Part shown: positions 11,256 to 23,307 of the stretch, in pieces
Numbering within the stretch: the first letter of the stretch is position 1
How the letters are laid out: the number at the start of each line of letters is the position of its first letter
Assembly (NCBI GenBank): GCA_030789695.1
Contig: CM061142.1
Location: 42,145,375-42,209,374 of the forward strand
Reading direction: 5' to 3'
DNA length: 64,000 bases
From: Scilla litardierei
Taxonomy: Eukaryota > Streptophyta > Magnoliopsida > Asparagales > Asparagaceae
The notes under the pieces: model-generated
Seen by the model: the letters and a program-made list of their open reading frames with translations, nothing else
Database searches by the model: none
Told to the model about the DNA's origin: nothing
Position numbers and translations under genes: made by a program

Positions 11256-14200
11256 CTAGATTTCAGATTCACCCATAATTCCCAATTCTCCACGCAACCT
11301 CACAAATGAATCTTCTTTAAGAGGTTTAGTGAAGATAGCGGCAATTTGTTTTTGGGTTTCAATGTACTCTAAGATGATGTCCTTCTTAGCTACATGATCA
11401 TTTATAAAATGGTGTCTCTCGTCTATGTGTTTGGTACGGGAGTGGTGTACCGGATTCTTGGAAAGACAAATAGCACTTTGATTATCAACCATGATAGGGC
11501 AAGTATCACAATTGACACCATAGTCACTAAGAGTGTGTCTCATCTAAAGAACTTGTGCACATGCAAGACCCGCGGCAATATATTCCGCTTCAGTCGTGGA
11601 CAATGACACCAAATTCTGTTTCTTAGAGAACCAAGAAACTAAGGAATTTCCTAAGAAATGGCATGTGCCACTAGTACTTTTCCTGTCGGACTTGCATCCG
11701 GCAAAGTCGGCATCACTATATGAGATTAACTCATACGTACTAGACTTAGGGTAAAGTAACCCATAATCTAGGGATTGATTGAGATAACGAAATATTCGTT
11801 TAACCGCAATCAAGTGTGACTCCTTAGGTCTTGCTTGATATCTAGCACATATACATACGGAAAACATGATATCAGGCCTACTAGCGGTTAAGTAAAGTAA
11901 GCTACCGATCATACCTCGATATAGACGAACGTCTACATCTTTTCCGCGTTCATCCTTGTGTAGATGAGTAGTAGTACTCATGGGAGTCCTTTTGCTTGAA
12001 GACGATTCCATCCCGAATCGCTTAATAAGCTCCACTGTGTACTTTGTCTGATGTATGAAAGTGTCATTCTCCATTTGTCGAATTTGTAATCCAAGGAAGT
12101 AGGTGAGCTCTCCCATGTGGCTCATCTCAAACTCATCCTTCATAGACTTGGAAAATTCTTGACAAAGATTAAAGTTAGTAGAACCGAAAATAATATCATC
12201 TACATAAACTTGAATCAGAAGAATGTCATTTTCATAATCTTTAATGAAAAGTGTAGAATCAACTTCTCCCATTTTAAAACCTAAATTCAAAAGAAAGGTC
12301 TTAAGGCGATTATACCAAGCTCTAGGAGCTTGTCTCAATCCATACAACGCTTTCTTAAGTTTGAAAACATGGTTAGGAAATTTCTCATGAATAAAACCGG
12401 GAGGTTGAGAAACATAGACTTCTTCATTTACAAATCCATTTAAAAATGCACTTTTAACATCCATTTGAAATAATTTAAAATTCTTATGGGATTCAAAAGA
12501 TAAAAGCAACCTAATAGCTTCTAATCTAGCTACGGGGGCAAAGGATTCTTCGAAATCAATACCTTCCTCTTGCCGGTAGCCTTAAGCTAATAACCTTGCT
12601 TTGTTCCGTGTGATTACCTCGTTTTCATCCGTCTTGTTCTTGAAGATCCATTTGGTCCCGATAGCTTGGTGACCACTTGGAAGAGGTACAAGTTCCCAAA
12701 CTTCATTTCTCTCGAATTACGCTAGTTCTTCTTCCATTGCCATTATCCAAGAGCTATCCTCACAAGCTTCTTGAATGTTCTTTGGCTCAATGGTAGAGAC
12801 GAATGCGCAATGGGAGAATTCTTCAATTCTTGATCTCGTTCGAACACCCACACCAATATCTCCAATGATTTGGTTATGGGGATGGTTGCGAACGGTTGGA
12901 TAAGCTTTGGGTAAACCTGGATCACTAGGAACAACTTCAACAACTTCGTTAGAAGTGTTAGTCTCAACAATATTATCATTAATCTTAACATTATTAAGAG
13001 AAACACAAAGAATATCTACATTATCATCATCAACATGAGGAAAGTCAAAATCTTCATAAAAAGATACGTGAAGTGATTCCTCAATCGTTGAAGAAGTTTT
13101 GTTGTATATCCGGTAGGCTTTGCTACGTGTGGAATATCCAACAAAAATTCCTTCATCGGATCTTGGCTCAAATTTGTCTAAATTACTAAAGGTGTTCTTT
13201 ATAAAACATTTTGAACCAAAGACACGAAAATATTTCACTTGAGGCTTTTTATCGTAAAACAACTCAAAACAAGTTTTGTTTGTTCGGGGTCTCACTAGGA
13301 TTCTATTGAGCACATAACATGCCGTGTGCACCGCTTCTACCCAAAATTGTAGTCCTAAATGACTATCATGGAGCATAGTGCGAGCACACTCAATAAGAGT
13401 CCTATTCTTTCTTTCTACAACACCATTTTGTGGTGGTGCACGAGGAAAGGAAAAGTTATGAGTTATCCCGGAGTCATCACAAAACTTAGTAAAAGACTCA
13501 TTCTTAAATTCTCATCCATGATCACTACGAATAGTGATAATGGTGGATCCTAAAAGATTCTGAATCTTCTTTGCAAATTTGGTAAACTCTTCATGAGCTT
13601 CATTCTTATTAGTTAAGAATGAAACCCAAGTAAATCTAGAAAAGTCGTCAACGACAACTAGTCCATAATGAGCATTACCTAAAGAAGCGGTTCTAGTTGG
13701 CCCAAATAAATCTAGATGTAGAAGTTCTAGGGGCCTCTTAGAAGTAATCCCTTCTTTAAGCTTAAATGAAGATTTACTTAGTTTACCTCTTTGACATGAA
13801 TCACAAAAGTTTTTCTAATTAAAAACAATCTTAGGAAAACCTTTGACTAGATCATGCTTAGCTAACTTATATAAGTGCTTGAAGTGAACATGACCAAAAC
13901 GGCGATGCCATAATAGTTGTTCACTTGTGTTAGCAACTAAGCAATGTTCTACGGTTTTAGGCAAGCTTAAATAATAAATATTTTTACGCCTAATACCGGA
14001 AAATAAAACATTTGAATCACAATCAACAATAGTACACAATCCTTCTCTGAAGTTAACCTTGTAACCTTTTTCACAAAGTTGACTTATGGAAATGAGGTTG
14101 TGATATAAACCACTAACAAGATAAACATTAGTAACTAGGGGTTTGGAAGGATTACCAACGATACCTACTCCAATGATGGTTCTCTTTTGATTACCTCCAA

Positions 14201-14405
14201 AAGTGACGCTGCACCATCTTTGATGCTAATCACTTCGGAGAGCAATGAGGGATCTCCCGTCATGTGTTTGGAGCAACCGCTATCAAGAATCCATCCTTTA
14301 CCTTTAGAGCTAATAAGCCATTTATTGCTATTCTTCTTTCTCTTGGGCACCTATATAATATACCATAAGCTTATGGTACCCAATGTTTGTTGGGTCCAAG
14401 GGGAT
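11256..14405 (-). pseudogene. Sirevirus 2 pol: protease, integrase, reverse transcriptase, RNase H (degenerate)
   Basis: Read right to left. Protease at ~14340-14165 with the catalytic LDSGCSKHMTG. Integrase zinc region (WHRRFGHVHFKHL) at ~13920-13860. Integrase core at ~13800-13390 with its acidic residues in the contexts HLDLFGP, RSDHG and VVERKNR. Integrase C-terminus to ~12720. Reverse transcriptase at ~12500-11850 with [26 protein letters not shown] and the active-site YVDDI. RNase H to 11256 with SDADFAGC and STTEAEY. Five in-frame stops interrupt one otherwise continuous frame: 13815-13817, 13512-13514, 12717-12719, 12582-12584 and 11544-11546. One frameshift lies near 14208. Domain order IN before RT marks Copia. 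The scattered point defects suggest decay after a fairly recent insertion. Confidence 0.93.
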
Positions 14406-16728
14406 TAGCCCTTTGGAAGCCAAGTCCAAGTGGACTTTCGCTTCCCAACATAGTTACTATTTCTAATTACATCATGAAAGTAGGAATCAACATAAGCATT
14501 CCTAACATTTAAACTAGTGTTATTAGGACCCCAAATAGTGTACATCTTGAGAGTCATACTCCTAGTTGCATGCATATGAGTTGGATTTCTTTGTGGTGCA
14601 TGCTTCTTAGGAACATGATTTCTAGCATAGATATGAGGTGGAGGATATGCATTGTACATTCTTGAATGATATGTATTCTTGGGAACATGCATATTATATG
14701 AAGTATATTGATCATGCATGACATGTGGAGAATTAGCATACATGAAAAAATGATGCGTATGAGCATATGGGTGTGTGGAAGCACGTACATGAGTATTTCT
14801 CATGTGTGGTTGTGTACGTGTCCGTGGGTACGGAGCATAAAATGTGTCATGATTATCTACTTGTGAAGTAAGATGTTTCCTACGTGGATGAGTATTAGTG
14901 TACATATAAGCATGGCCTTGCTTTTGGTTTCCACCCTTAGTGGGTTTCTTTCCAAAAGGAAGAGAAAGTGATGTGGTGACATTCTTGGTAGGATTGCTAC
15001 CTATAGTGCCTTTGACACCACTTGTGGATGCACCGGAGGAAGGCCTCACAAAATCTATAGTGACACCACTATAGGAGGTGCGATCATTAGATGCATTAGC
15101 TTTTACAAATCCAAGGCCAACACGATGTGTGGCCGGAAATTGATTTGCAAGCAAATCATCCAATTGTCCTTGTCCCTTATTGAATCTCACAATACGGGAG
15201 GACAAGAGCTCATATTTCTCCTTTAAAGAAGAAATGTTGATATCCAAGGTGGACACCCGTGCTTTGAGCTCGTGCACTTGGGTTTTAAGAGAATCGTTCT
15301 CTAATCCCAATTGTGTGTGGCAGGTAACTAGATCACTATTATCCATGGGATGTGTTTGATCTAGTTGAGATTTGAGGGAATTCACCTCATTTCTCAATGT
15401 GACATTTTGAGAAGCTAAGTTTGCTTTCTCAAGGATTAAAGTATCAACAATGGTGTCATTGTTGATGATGCATGGAATGGATGACTTGCTAACATTTGAT
15501 TTCTTTAAGCTAGAGTATCTAAGCATTAAAGATTGGTATTTAGCAAATAGTTCTTCATTATCTATGCGAAGTTCATCCATTGTTACCTCAGTGTTATCCG
15601 TATCGGAATCACTCTCATCCGAGAGTGGGTCTTCAAGTGCCATGAAGCACATGTGGGCGTTCTCACCCTTCTCATCATCGGAATCGCTTGATGAGTCATC
15701 ACTTGAGTCATCAAAGGTACCGACGAGTCCTTTCTTCTTGTCTTTCTTGTTCTTGTTGGACTTGTGGTACTTTGGTGCCTTCCACTTTTCTTTGTTGTTT
15801 AGCATTGGGCAATCCCTCTTGATGTGCCCTGGCTTATTACACTTATAACAAAGAGAGGAATTAGCATTAGTAGATTCAAAATGTTTGTTGGAGGGAAATT
15901 TACCTTTGCGGAAGAAGCGTTGGAACTTCTTCGCCATTTGGGCCATTTCACCCAAATCCATCTCGTTCTCGGATTCATCACTTTCTAAGGATGAAGAATT
16001 GGCGTTGAACACCAAAGCTTTCTTCTTAGCCTTCGAGGGACTCATCATGGCTCGAATCTTCAATCGGTTATCTCGTCTTACTTCGTAAGACATAAGAGTC
16101 CCGATGAGATTCACCACGGTGTAGTTCTTCAAGTCATTGACCTCTTCAATGGCGAGTGCTCATCTTTCCCTTTTGGAGGTCATCCCCATGATAATCTTCC
16201 TTCGGTGTAGATTTGGCCAAGGGCTTCCAATTCGTTTGTGATGTCGGTAAAGCGTCCGTACATCGACGCAATGCTCTCATTTTCCTGCATGTGAAACAAG
16301 TCGAAGTTTTGCACGGCAACATATAACTTTGAAAGCTTTACCTTATTCGTTCCCTCGTGGGTAACGATGAGATGGTTCCAAATTTGATATGCACTCTTAC
16401 ATGTGCATATCTTGTTGAACTCATTCGGGTCCAACGCACAATGAAGAGCGTTCATTGCTTTAGCGTTGTTGACTTCGGCGGACTTTTCGGAAGTCGTCCA
16501 TTTCTCGAAATCATCTTCAGAGGGCTCGACGTACTCCTTGTGGAGAGTTCTCCAAAGAGAAGCACTCCTAAGGAATGTCTCCATCCTACACTTCCAATAA
16601 CCAAAGTTAGTACCATTGAAACGTGGAGGACGTACCATAGATTGACCTTCGAAAAGTGTGGACGCTCCATCACGGTCGTGATTGATGTACGTAGGCGACG
16701 GAGGAACGCTGTTGTTGTTGGATGCCAT
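14405..16728 (-). pseudogene. Sirevirus 2 gag (frameshifted)
   Basis: Starts at the Met at 16728 (MASNNNSVPPSP), 15 nt inside the PBS. The N-terminal UBN2-type region has PPRFNGTNFGYWKCRM and THEGTNKVK. The middle has NLIGTLMSYE, characteristic of Sirevirus Gag. A CCHC knuckle (CYKCNKPGHIKRDCP) lies near 15850-15800, then acidic/serine repeats, a long coiled-coil-like stretch (~15550-15180) and a His/Tyr/Met-rich tail. A one-base frameshift near 16198 and a TGA at 16160-16162 break it between the UBN2 region and NLIGTLM. Beyond these defects the frame is open to a stop at 14405. This would be the particle-forming protein of the element. Confidence 0.9.
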
Positions 16729-16742
16729 AGATAAAACCTTGC

Positions 16743-16754
16743 GCTCTGATACCA
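16743..16754 (-). other. Primer-binding site, Sirevirus 2
   Basis: The minus strand reads TGGTATCAGAGC (initiator-Met tRNA type), 2 nt from the 5' LTR edge at 16757. Spacing and sequence match Sirevirus 1. Confidence 0.93.
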
Positions 16755-16756
16755 AT

Positions 16757-18568
16757 TGTAAGGACCATGTCTATGGGGAAAACACTAGAAGGGGGGTTGA
16801 ATAGTGTTTATGCAAATTTAAAAGGAATTTACGCCAAATAAAATGCAATCCAACAAATAGTGCGGAATAGAAAACAACCCAAAGAGAAACACACGCAAAC
16901 GCAGTTATGTTTCAAGGGTTCGGATTACCCAAGTCAACTCCCGACTTGTTCTCGGTAATCCTACGTCCCTACCACCAGGATACCACCGGATACTCAAGTT
17001 AGAACCCTAACTTGAGGTTTCCTTAAAACCCACTTGTAGCAACCCTACAAGTGCAATCGAATACAATCGATGTCCTTGACTCCCACAACCAGGGAGCAAG
17101 CAAAAACCACTCTCACAACCGAGAGCACAATTCAAATAAAGAAGTTATGAAATCTGAAAGCAACACTTACAATCACCTATGCCTTGAAGTAGAACTTGAA
17201 GGAGAAGTGTGATGTGTGTTGAAGAACTCTCTTGGAAGAGAGGAGAAAAGCCATTTCTCTTGACTGCACCAAATCCCTAGAGGATCAATCTTTGGTTCTA
17301 GGTTGGAGAGCAAGAGAACAAGATTTGGAAATACTTAGGGCTTTGGATTTGAAAGCTTTGATCTTTGAAAATGAAAGTTTGAAGGATTTTGCAATGAATG
17401 AGTAACCTTCCAATGAAACAGTAGAAGCTCTATTTATAGCTTTCTCAAATCCACAAAACAGTTTAGGCAAAAACCCTATCGAAATCCGTGAGAAAAATCT
17501 CAACGGATATAATCTGAACTTGCGACAGGCGACTGTTGAACAAACCACAGTCGACTGTTGCACAGTCAGCAAGGGTAGGTGAGAATTCATAACGGTAACT
17601 TACCACGTGGACAGTCGACAGATGAAGCCAAGACAGTCGTATGTAAAACCAATAGGCGACTGTACATTCTTCGACAGGCGACTGGCCGAGAGAAGAGTAA
17701 GTTAGATGAAATACTGGAAATCTCACAAGATACAGGACAGACGACTGATGCAAGGAACACAGTCGACTGTTAATCAGAACAGGCGACTGTATATCCTTAA
17801 ACAGACGACTGTCACAGACAGGAGAAATTTCCAGAGAGCTGAGTCAAAGAATAGACTTACATACAGGCGACTGTTGCAGTATAGACAGTCGACTGATCTA
17901 ATAGACAGTCGACTGTATATACAGTATAAGTCGACTGACCGTAGAAATCGGATCAAACAGAGTTTAGGTAAGGAGAGACAGGCGACTGATGAACCATTCA
18001 CGGTCGACTGTCGCTAAGACAGGCACCTGATAAACGTTCAACAGTAGCCTGTGCGAGATAATCAGAGAGGACCCAAAGACTGCATTGAAATAGTCTGTGT
18101 ATAACAGGCGACTGAAGAACAAAACACAGTCGACTGTTTTTAAGACAGGCGACTGTAAACTGTTAAGCAGTCGGCTGTTATGAACAATCCAAGCACAAAC
18201 AAAAAGAGAATTGAATTGAGATCAAAGGACAAAGGTCTAGAGATGTCCTATAACCGAAAGTAAATGTGTGTGAGTGCTCCATCATAGTTCTACTTCTAAG
18301 CTACATACTAGAAGAGATAAAAGAAAAATTACAATGACGAATAATCTCTTCTTTCCATCATATGAGCTTGAAGTCTTTATGGAGCTTCAATCATCAATCT
18401 ACGATCATCCAATTCATATCATTTGCCTTCAATCACGTTTGTGAGTCATCCATTGCTAGTTGATCTTCATAGTAAGCTTAGGCAATGGATTAACTGCAAA
18501 ATAGGGGATTAGTCACAAGTATTTATGTTTGCTCATCATTAACACCAAGTAGGGAGAAGTCCAATACT

Positions 18569-18573
<5 letters not shown>
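16757..18573 (-). repeat. 5' LTR of Sirevirus 2
   Basis: 1817 bp with termini TGTAAGG...TCAACA on the plus strand. It is nearly identical to 6132-7948, with about 37 substitutions by eye and no obvious indel. With a commonly used grass LTR rate (1.3e-8 per site per year, an assumption here) this would mean roughly 0.8 million years since insertion. It contains the same CAGTCGACTG array. Confidence 0.94.

Positions 18574-18613
<40 letters not shown>
18574..18613. repeat. (TA)n microsatellite right of Sirevirus 2
   Basis: Pure TA repeat between the Sirevirus 2 LTR and the first MITE copy. It is part of the TA tract into which several elements inserted. Confidence 0.95.
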
Positions 18614-18615
<2 letters not shown>

Positions 18616-18994
18616 AAAATTTTCAAATGAGAACATTTCGCACCGTGCGAAAATGTTTTTATCTTTTTTTTGAAATTTTTTTTTTCAAAAATTCTTTTTC
18701 CCACCCTCATTATATGTTGTTATACCCCCCTCAAAAAATAATGGTTGAGAAATAATGTCATTTGGCCTTCGATCAAGCCATTTCATCAAATTCGCACGTT
18801 TTGAGACCGTTAAATTTGTAACGGGTGGATGGGTGCTCTAATGCCCAACGGGTTCACCCATTATTTTCCCTGGGGTATATAATTGTATGGATTAAACATC
18901 AAAAAAAGAATTTTTGAAAAAAAAAATTTCAAAAAAAAAAAAAAATCTTTTCGCACGGTGCGAAAAGCCTCTTTTTCGCATTTGAAGATCACTC
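18614..18994 (+). mobile_element. TA-flanked MITE, copy 1
   Basis: About 380 bp. It starts GGAAAATTTTCAAATGAGAA and ends TTTTCGCATTTGAAGATC, so TTCAAATG-type terminal inverted repeats can be recognised. Each end carries the palindrome CGCACCGTGCG (or its CGCACGGTGCG partner) about 25 bp inside. Poly(A) and poly(T) runs flank the core. There is no coding capacity. TA repeats on both sides suit a 2-bp TA target preference, but the superfamily cannot be fixed. Confidence 0.7.
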
Positions 18995-19008
18995 TATATA
19001 TATATATA

Positions 19009-19388
19009 GGAAAATTTTCAAATGAGAACATTTCGCACCGTGCGAAAATGTTTTTATCTTTTTTTTGAAATTTTTTTTTTCAAAAATTCTTTTTTCCACC
19101 CTCATTATATGTTGTTATACCCCCCTCAAAAAATAATGGTTGAGAAATAATGTCATTTGGCCTTCGATCAAGCCATTTCATCAAATTCGCACGTTTTGAG
19201 ACCGTTAAATTTGTAACGGGTGGATGGGTGCTCTAATGCCCAACGGGTTCACCCATTATTTTCCCTGGGGTATATAATTGTATGGATTAAACATCAAAAA
19301 AAAGAATTTTTGAAAAAAAAATTTCAAAAAAAAAAAAAATCTTTTCGCACGGTGCGAAAAGCCTCTTTTTCGCATTTGAAGATCACTC
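19009..19388 (+). mobile_element. TA-flanked MITE, copy 2
   Basis: Nearly identical to the copy at 18614-18994 and in the same orientation, separated from it by a short TA tract. It looks like a tandem duplication or repeated insertion at the same microsatellite. Confidence 0.72.
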
Positions 19389-19405
19389 TATATATATATA
19401 TATAT

Positions 19406-19774
19406 GGATCTTCAAATGCGAAAAAAGGGCTTTTTGCACCGTGCGAAAACAATTTTTTTATTTTTTTGAAATTTTTTTTTTCAAAAATTCTTTTTTTGAT
19501 GTTTAATCCATACAATTATATACCCCAGGGAAAATAATGGGTGAACCCGTTGGGCATTAGAGCACCCATCCACCCGTTACAAATTTAACGGTCTCAAAAC
19601 GTGCGAATTTGATGAAATGCCTTGATCGAAGGCCAAATGGCATTATTTCTCAACAATTATTTTTTGAGGGGGGTATAACAACATATAATGAGGGTGGAAA
19701 AAAGAATTTTTGAAAAAAAAAATTTCAAAAAAAAACTAAAAACATTTTCGCACGGTGCGAAATGTTTGCATTTG

Positions 19775-19776
<2 letters not shown>
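19406..19776 (-). mobile_element. TA-flanked MITE, copy 3 (inverted)
   Basis: Third copy in reverse orientation: it begins GGATCTTCAAATGCG and ends near a short TTTGAAA, with both terminal palindromes present. Together with copy 2 it forms a ~780-bp inverted repeat that could extrude as a hairpin. Confidence 0.72.

Positions 19777-19850
<74 letters not shown>
19777..19850. repeat. Long (TA)n microsatellite
   Basis: About 74 bp of uninterrupted TA repeat at the right edge of the MITE cluster, where the TG-rich Gypsy internal sequence resumes. Confidence 0.97.
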
Positions 19851-19852
<2 letters not shown>

Positions 19853-21049
19853 TTGTTTGTTTATCTGTGAATTTTTCTGACATGGTTGCCTATCTAAGTG
19901 TATCTTGGAGAAGCGTATTCATGTTTGTATGTGTGTGTGTATACGTATGCAATATGGATGTAAATGTAATGGATATGTAATATATGTGTATATATATTTG
20001 ATAAATGTAAGTGAATAAAACTGTTTGATATGTGGATATTGCACTGTGTGTATTTGTTTGCATATTTATATGTATACACGTGTGTGGGGTGTAGTTGGAT
20101 ATTTATGTCTACTTGACTATTATGGCAGTATGTACATGTGAAATGACAATCTAGTTAGATAGGGCATATAAGGGAACGTATGATGTTTGTGCACTCTTGT
20201 GTGTATTATGTGTGGTATATGTACTTATCTGTGTGAGGCAGTAGGTGCATCGCTATGAATGTGAAATTGTGTGTGTATTTAACTATAGTTATGATTGTGG
20301 ACCTTATAAGACTTGGTCATGCATGTGTTAGTAAGTGCCCGTAGGAGTATGTATGGATGTGACTAAATATTGTGTGTATATAGATATTTATGTGCCTATA
20401 AATGTGAGTGAACTCATATGACTAAGTATTGGGTGTATAGGGGGTCTGGTGCACATGCGGTGTGACACCGTGATAATGACTCTGTTTATCAAGTAATGGT
20501 GTGTAGATTAATGTGTATTGTTGGGTATTTGTGCATGGATATAGACGTATATGTAAATATATATAAACAGGTAGGATGTGAGTCGAATATACCTGAATGT
20601 ATTATAGTGTATATGAAAGCATGCCATGTATGAATGCCATACATATCGTGATATGGATATGATGTGATGTCGTATGCACATAGATATAAGTAGTGATCTA
20701 AATACGTATAATAATACGTATAGAGACTTATTTGTGGTGTGTGATGTATATGTCAGTGTGTGAATATGTGTGCCTACATGTTTATGTGAAAGACATATAT
20801 GTATGTATATGTAGTGATATACATAGCGATGTCGGTGTGCTACTAGATGAATAATAGGATGTATCCGTGATATGTACGTGACGCGGATGCTTATGGATGA
20901 CAATGAAGCATATAGTGTATATAAGTATGGTGTAGGTATGTATTCTTGTTTATACTTCATGGGTAGTGAGACCAACATACCTAGCTGACCTTGGTGGGGC
21001 TCACACCCTAGAAATTCCGAAGACGGACTTTATTTTAAGGTGGGTAGGA
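19851..21049 (+). other. TG-rich Gypsy internal 3' region (right piece) with polypurine tract
   Basis: TGTATG/GTGTAT-rich non-coding DNA like 2850-4082. At 21037-21049 it ends in the purine-rich AAGGTGGGTAGGA directly before TGTAATGCCC, which has the position and look of a polypurine tract and LTR start. I see no chromodomain or pol remnant here. The coding part would lie left of the window. Confidence 0.5.
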
Positions 21050-23302
21050 TGTAATGCCCTGTTTTGAACTATACGTGTATTCTACTGTATACGTGTGGTA
21101 TTTCTACCTACGGTGCATACGTAGGCATGAAATAAACGTGGATATCGATGTATGTGGCGTAGTGCAAGGGGGATTAGGTCGTAATACGTGGTTAAGGGAA
21201 GAGAATGCGAAGTGTGAATGCGGGAGAAGTGCGAATGACGTCGTGTGTATTATTTAACGCGTATGTATTGGACGTGTGTGTGTAATGCATGAATGCTTGC
21301 ATGGATGTACATGGATGTGTGTAAGGGGAGCCATGCTAGTGTGAAAAAGAGTTAGGGGTCAATGGCAACCCCCGTAAATTTTTAGAAAGGTGAGGGGCAA
21401 AACGGTCATTTGGACTAATGCTGATGTGCGTACATACTAAAATGGTGTGTACGTAAAGAAATGGCAAACTTGTAAATACCTAGGTGATGGAGGGGTAATT
21501 TGGTCATTTCCACATGGAATATTCCCTTGGAATATTCCTTTCTTGGAAGAGAAGAAAAGGAATAAGAAAAGAGAAGAAAAGGAGAGATGAAACTAGAAAC
21601 CTCTCTCTCTCTCTCTCTCACATTTTCTCCCCACCTTCTCTCTCCCATCTCCCCTTACCATGGCCGGCCACCCCCTAACCCATGGCCGAAATTCTTCAAA
21701 AAAAAGACGAAGAAAAGAAAAAAGGGGGGAAGAAGAGGAGGAGGAGGAGGAGAAAGAGAAGAGAAGAAGAAATGGTTCTCTTGAGGTAGGATTCCAACTT
21801 GGTTTTGGAAAATTATTTAGGGTTTCTTTCCTCCATCTTTTTATATCATGTTTTACCAATATGAATTAGTGGTAATCAAATTGATGTGCCATGGTTTAAT
21901 TCTCATGTATATCCTCTTGAAATTCCAAGCAAAATTATCTCTTTTGAAATCCTGAGATTCTGTTGTATGTTGTTGCTGTAATTACTGTTACTGTAGCTTG
22001 AATTAGGTTTCGAAAAAAATATATACATGTAGATCTTGAAGTTCTACCCCAAAATTATATAAATTGATATATATTCAATTCAGAAATTAGGAGCAACAAT
22101 TCCATCTTTACAACATGTCTGTTTGATCGTAAGTCTTGACACAGTTCAGCAAAATTGACATAAATACATGTACACACACAATGGAATTTCATGGTATTGA
22201 TCTCGTTGGAAATTTAACAAGTTTATCTATAATTTCATCACAGTGCTTATATTTTGAAATTCTGGCTAAAACATGCCCAAAATTGGCTTTCAATACAGAC
22301 CCTGAAATCTGTCTGAAAAACAGATTTGACACACTTTACCAAATAATTCACCATAAATCACCTACTTAATATTTTTGCTTGAAATTTTATATGTAAATCC
22401 AAAACTACCATACCTACAACTTTCATTTAGGAAGTTTTGTTAAATTCTGATTATAATTGGGTGATATCATCCATCGTGTAGGACTGCATGTACATTTCCT
22501 GTAAGCTGAAATGGTTAAATGGTGTGATAAATTGTGTATTCTTGCTAATCTACTCTCTATGATACATGATTATTGTTTTTACATGGAAAGTAGACTAATG
22601 ATATGTTTTTCCAATGGATTTGCTAATGTTCTTATGGACATACACGTCACGTTCACCACGTGTTTGTGAAAATGCCACAATGAAATGAAAGTTGAAAAAT
22701 ATGAGAAATGGGCTTGTAAATACGTGTGTTATGAAATATGTTGTGAAATAGCAATGATGGGGTCATGTAAAGCATGGTTTCATATGTTATGAGTGAGGAA
22801 TTGAAATGGATATGTTGAAGGTCATGACACTTGGGCGCATGACCCATTTGATATGTGATTTGATTACGATGGAGGGCATGGCACTTCGGTGCATGACCCA
22901 TGTTGACATGTGTGTGGAATGTGAAACCATGCAACGTGTTCCCTTCAGTGCTATATATAATGTTAAATGAGGTTTTAGAATGTCTCAATCCTCTCTAAGG
23001 AGGGCGAGTTAGCAAAACCTGGGTTTTAGGTGGGATTGAAGTAAATTGTGGGTATGAGGCCTGGACTGAGAAGTTGGGGGAAATGATTATGTGATATGTG
23101 ATATTTATACCCACTCGTCTTTACCGGGAGTGGAGGGGATATTTATACCCACTCGCCTTTACCGGGAGTGGAGGGGACATGCGGAGATTGTGTTATTATG
23201 TGGAGATCCTCACTCCTGACAGGGACGGTGGAGTTGAGAGGCCCGGTGTTGTACAGTGCCCGTGTCCACTGCGTCGTGTGCTATATTCACCCCAAATTTG
23301 GG

Positions 23303-23307
23303 GTGAT
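23303..23307. repeat. Target-site duplication GTGAT (left)
   Basis: GTGAT directly before the first base of the plus-strand LTR at 23308. The same five bases follow the last base of the composite at 32131-32135. The host Gypsy LTR reads smoothly across if the insert and one copy are removed. Confidence 0.75.

Larger units (their letters stand above)
6132..18573 (-). mobile_element. Complete Sirevirus-type Copia retrotransposon 2 (12.4 kb)
   Basis: All parts are present in order on the minus strand: 5' LTR (18573-16757), Met-tRNA PBS (16754-16743), gag, protease, integrase, reverse transcriptase, RNase H, an extra ORF in the env position, polypurine tracts and the 3' LTR (7948-6132). LTRs are 1817 bp each, with about 37 differences by eye (~2%). 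The Copia order PR-IN-RT-RH, the extra downstream ORF and several polypurine tracts before the 3' LTR point to the Sirevirus lineage. Coding regions carry stops and two frameshifts, so it is non-autonomous now. The left LTR terminus has a mutated first base. Confidence 0.92.

Noticed and set aside
19688..19870. ORFs made of Ile-Tyr repeats around the TA tracts
   Set aside because: Pure translation of (TA)n microsatellite.
21583..21869. Short ORFs around the AG/CT-rich stretch in the Gypsy LTR
   Set aside because: Low-complexity purine/pyrimidine tracts of an LTR leader; no protein family resemblance.
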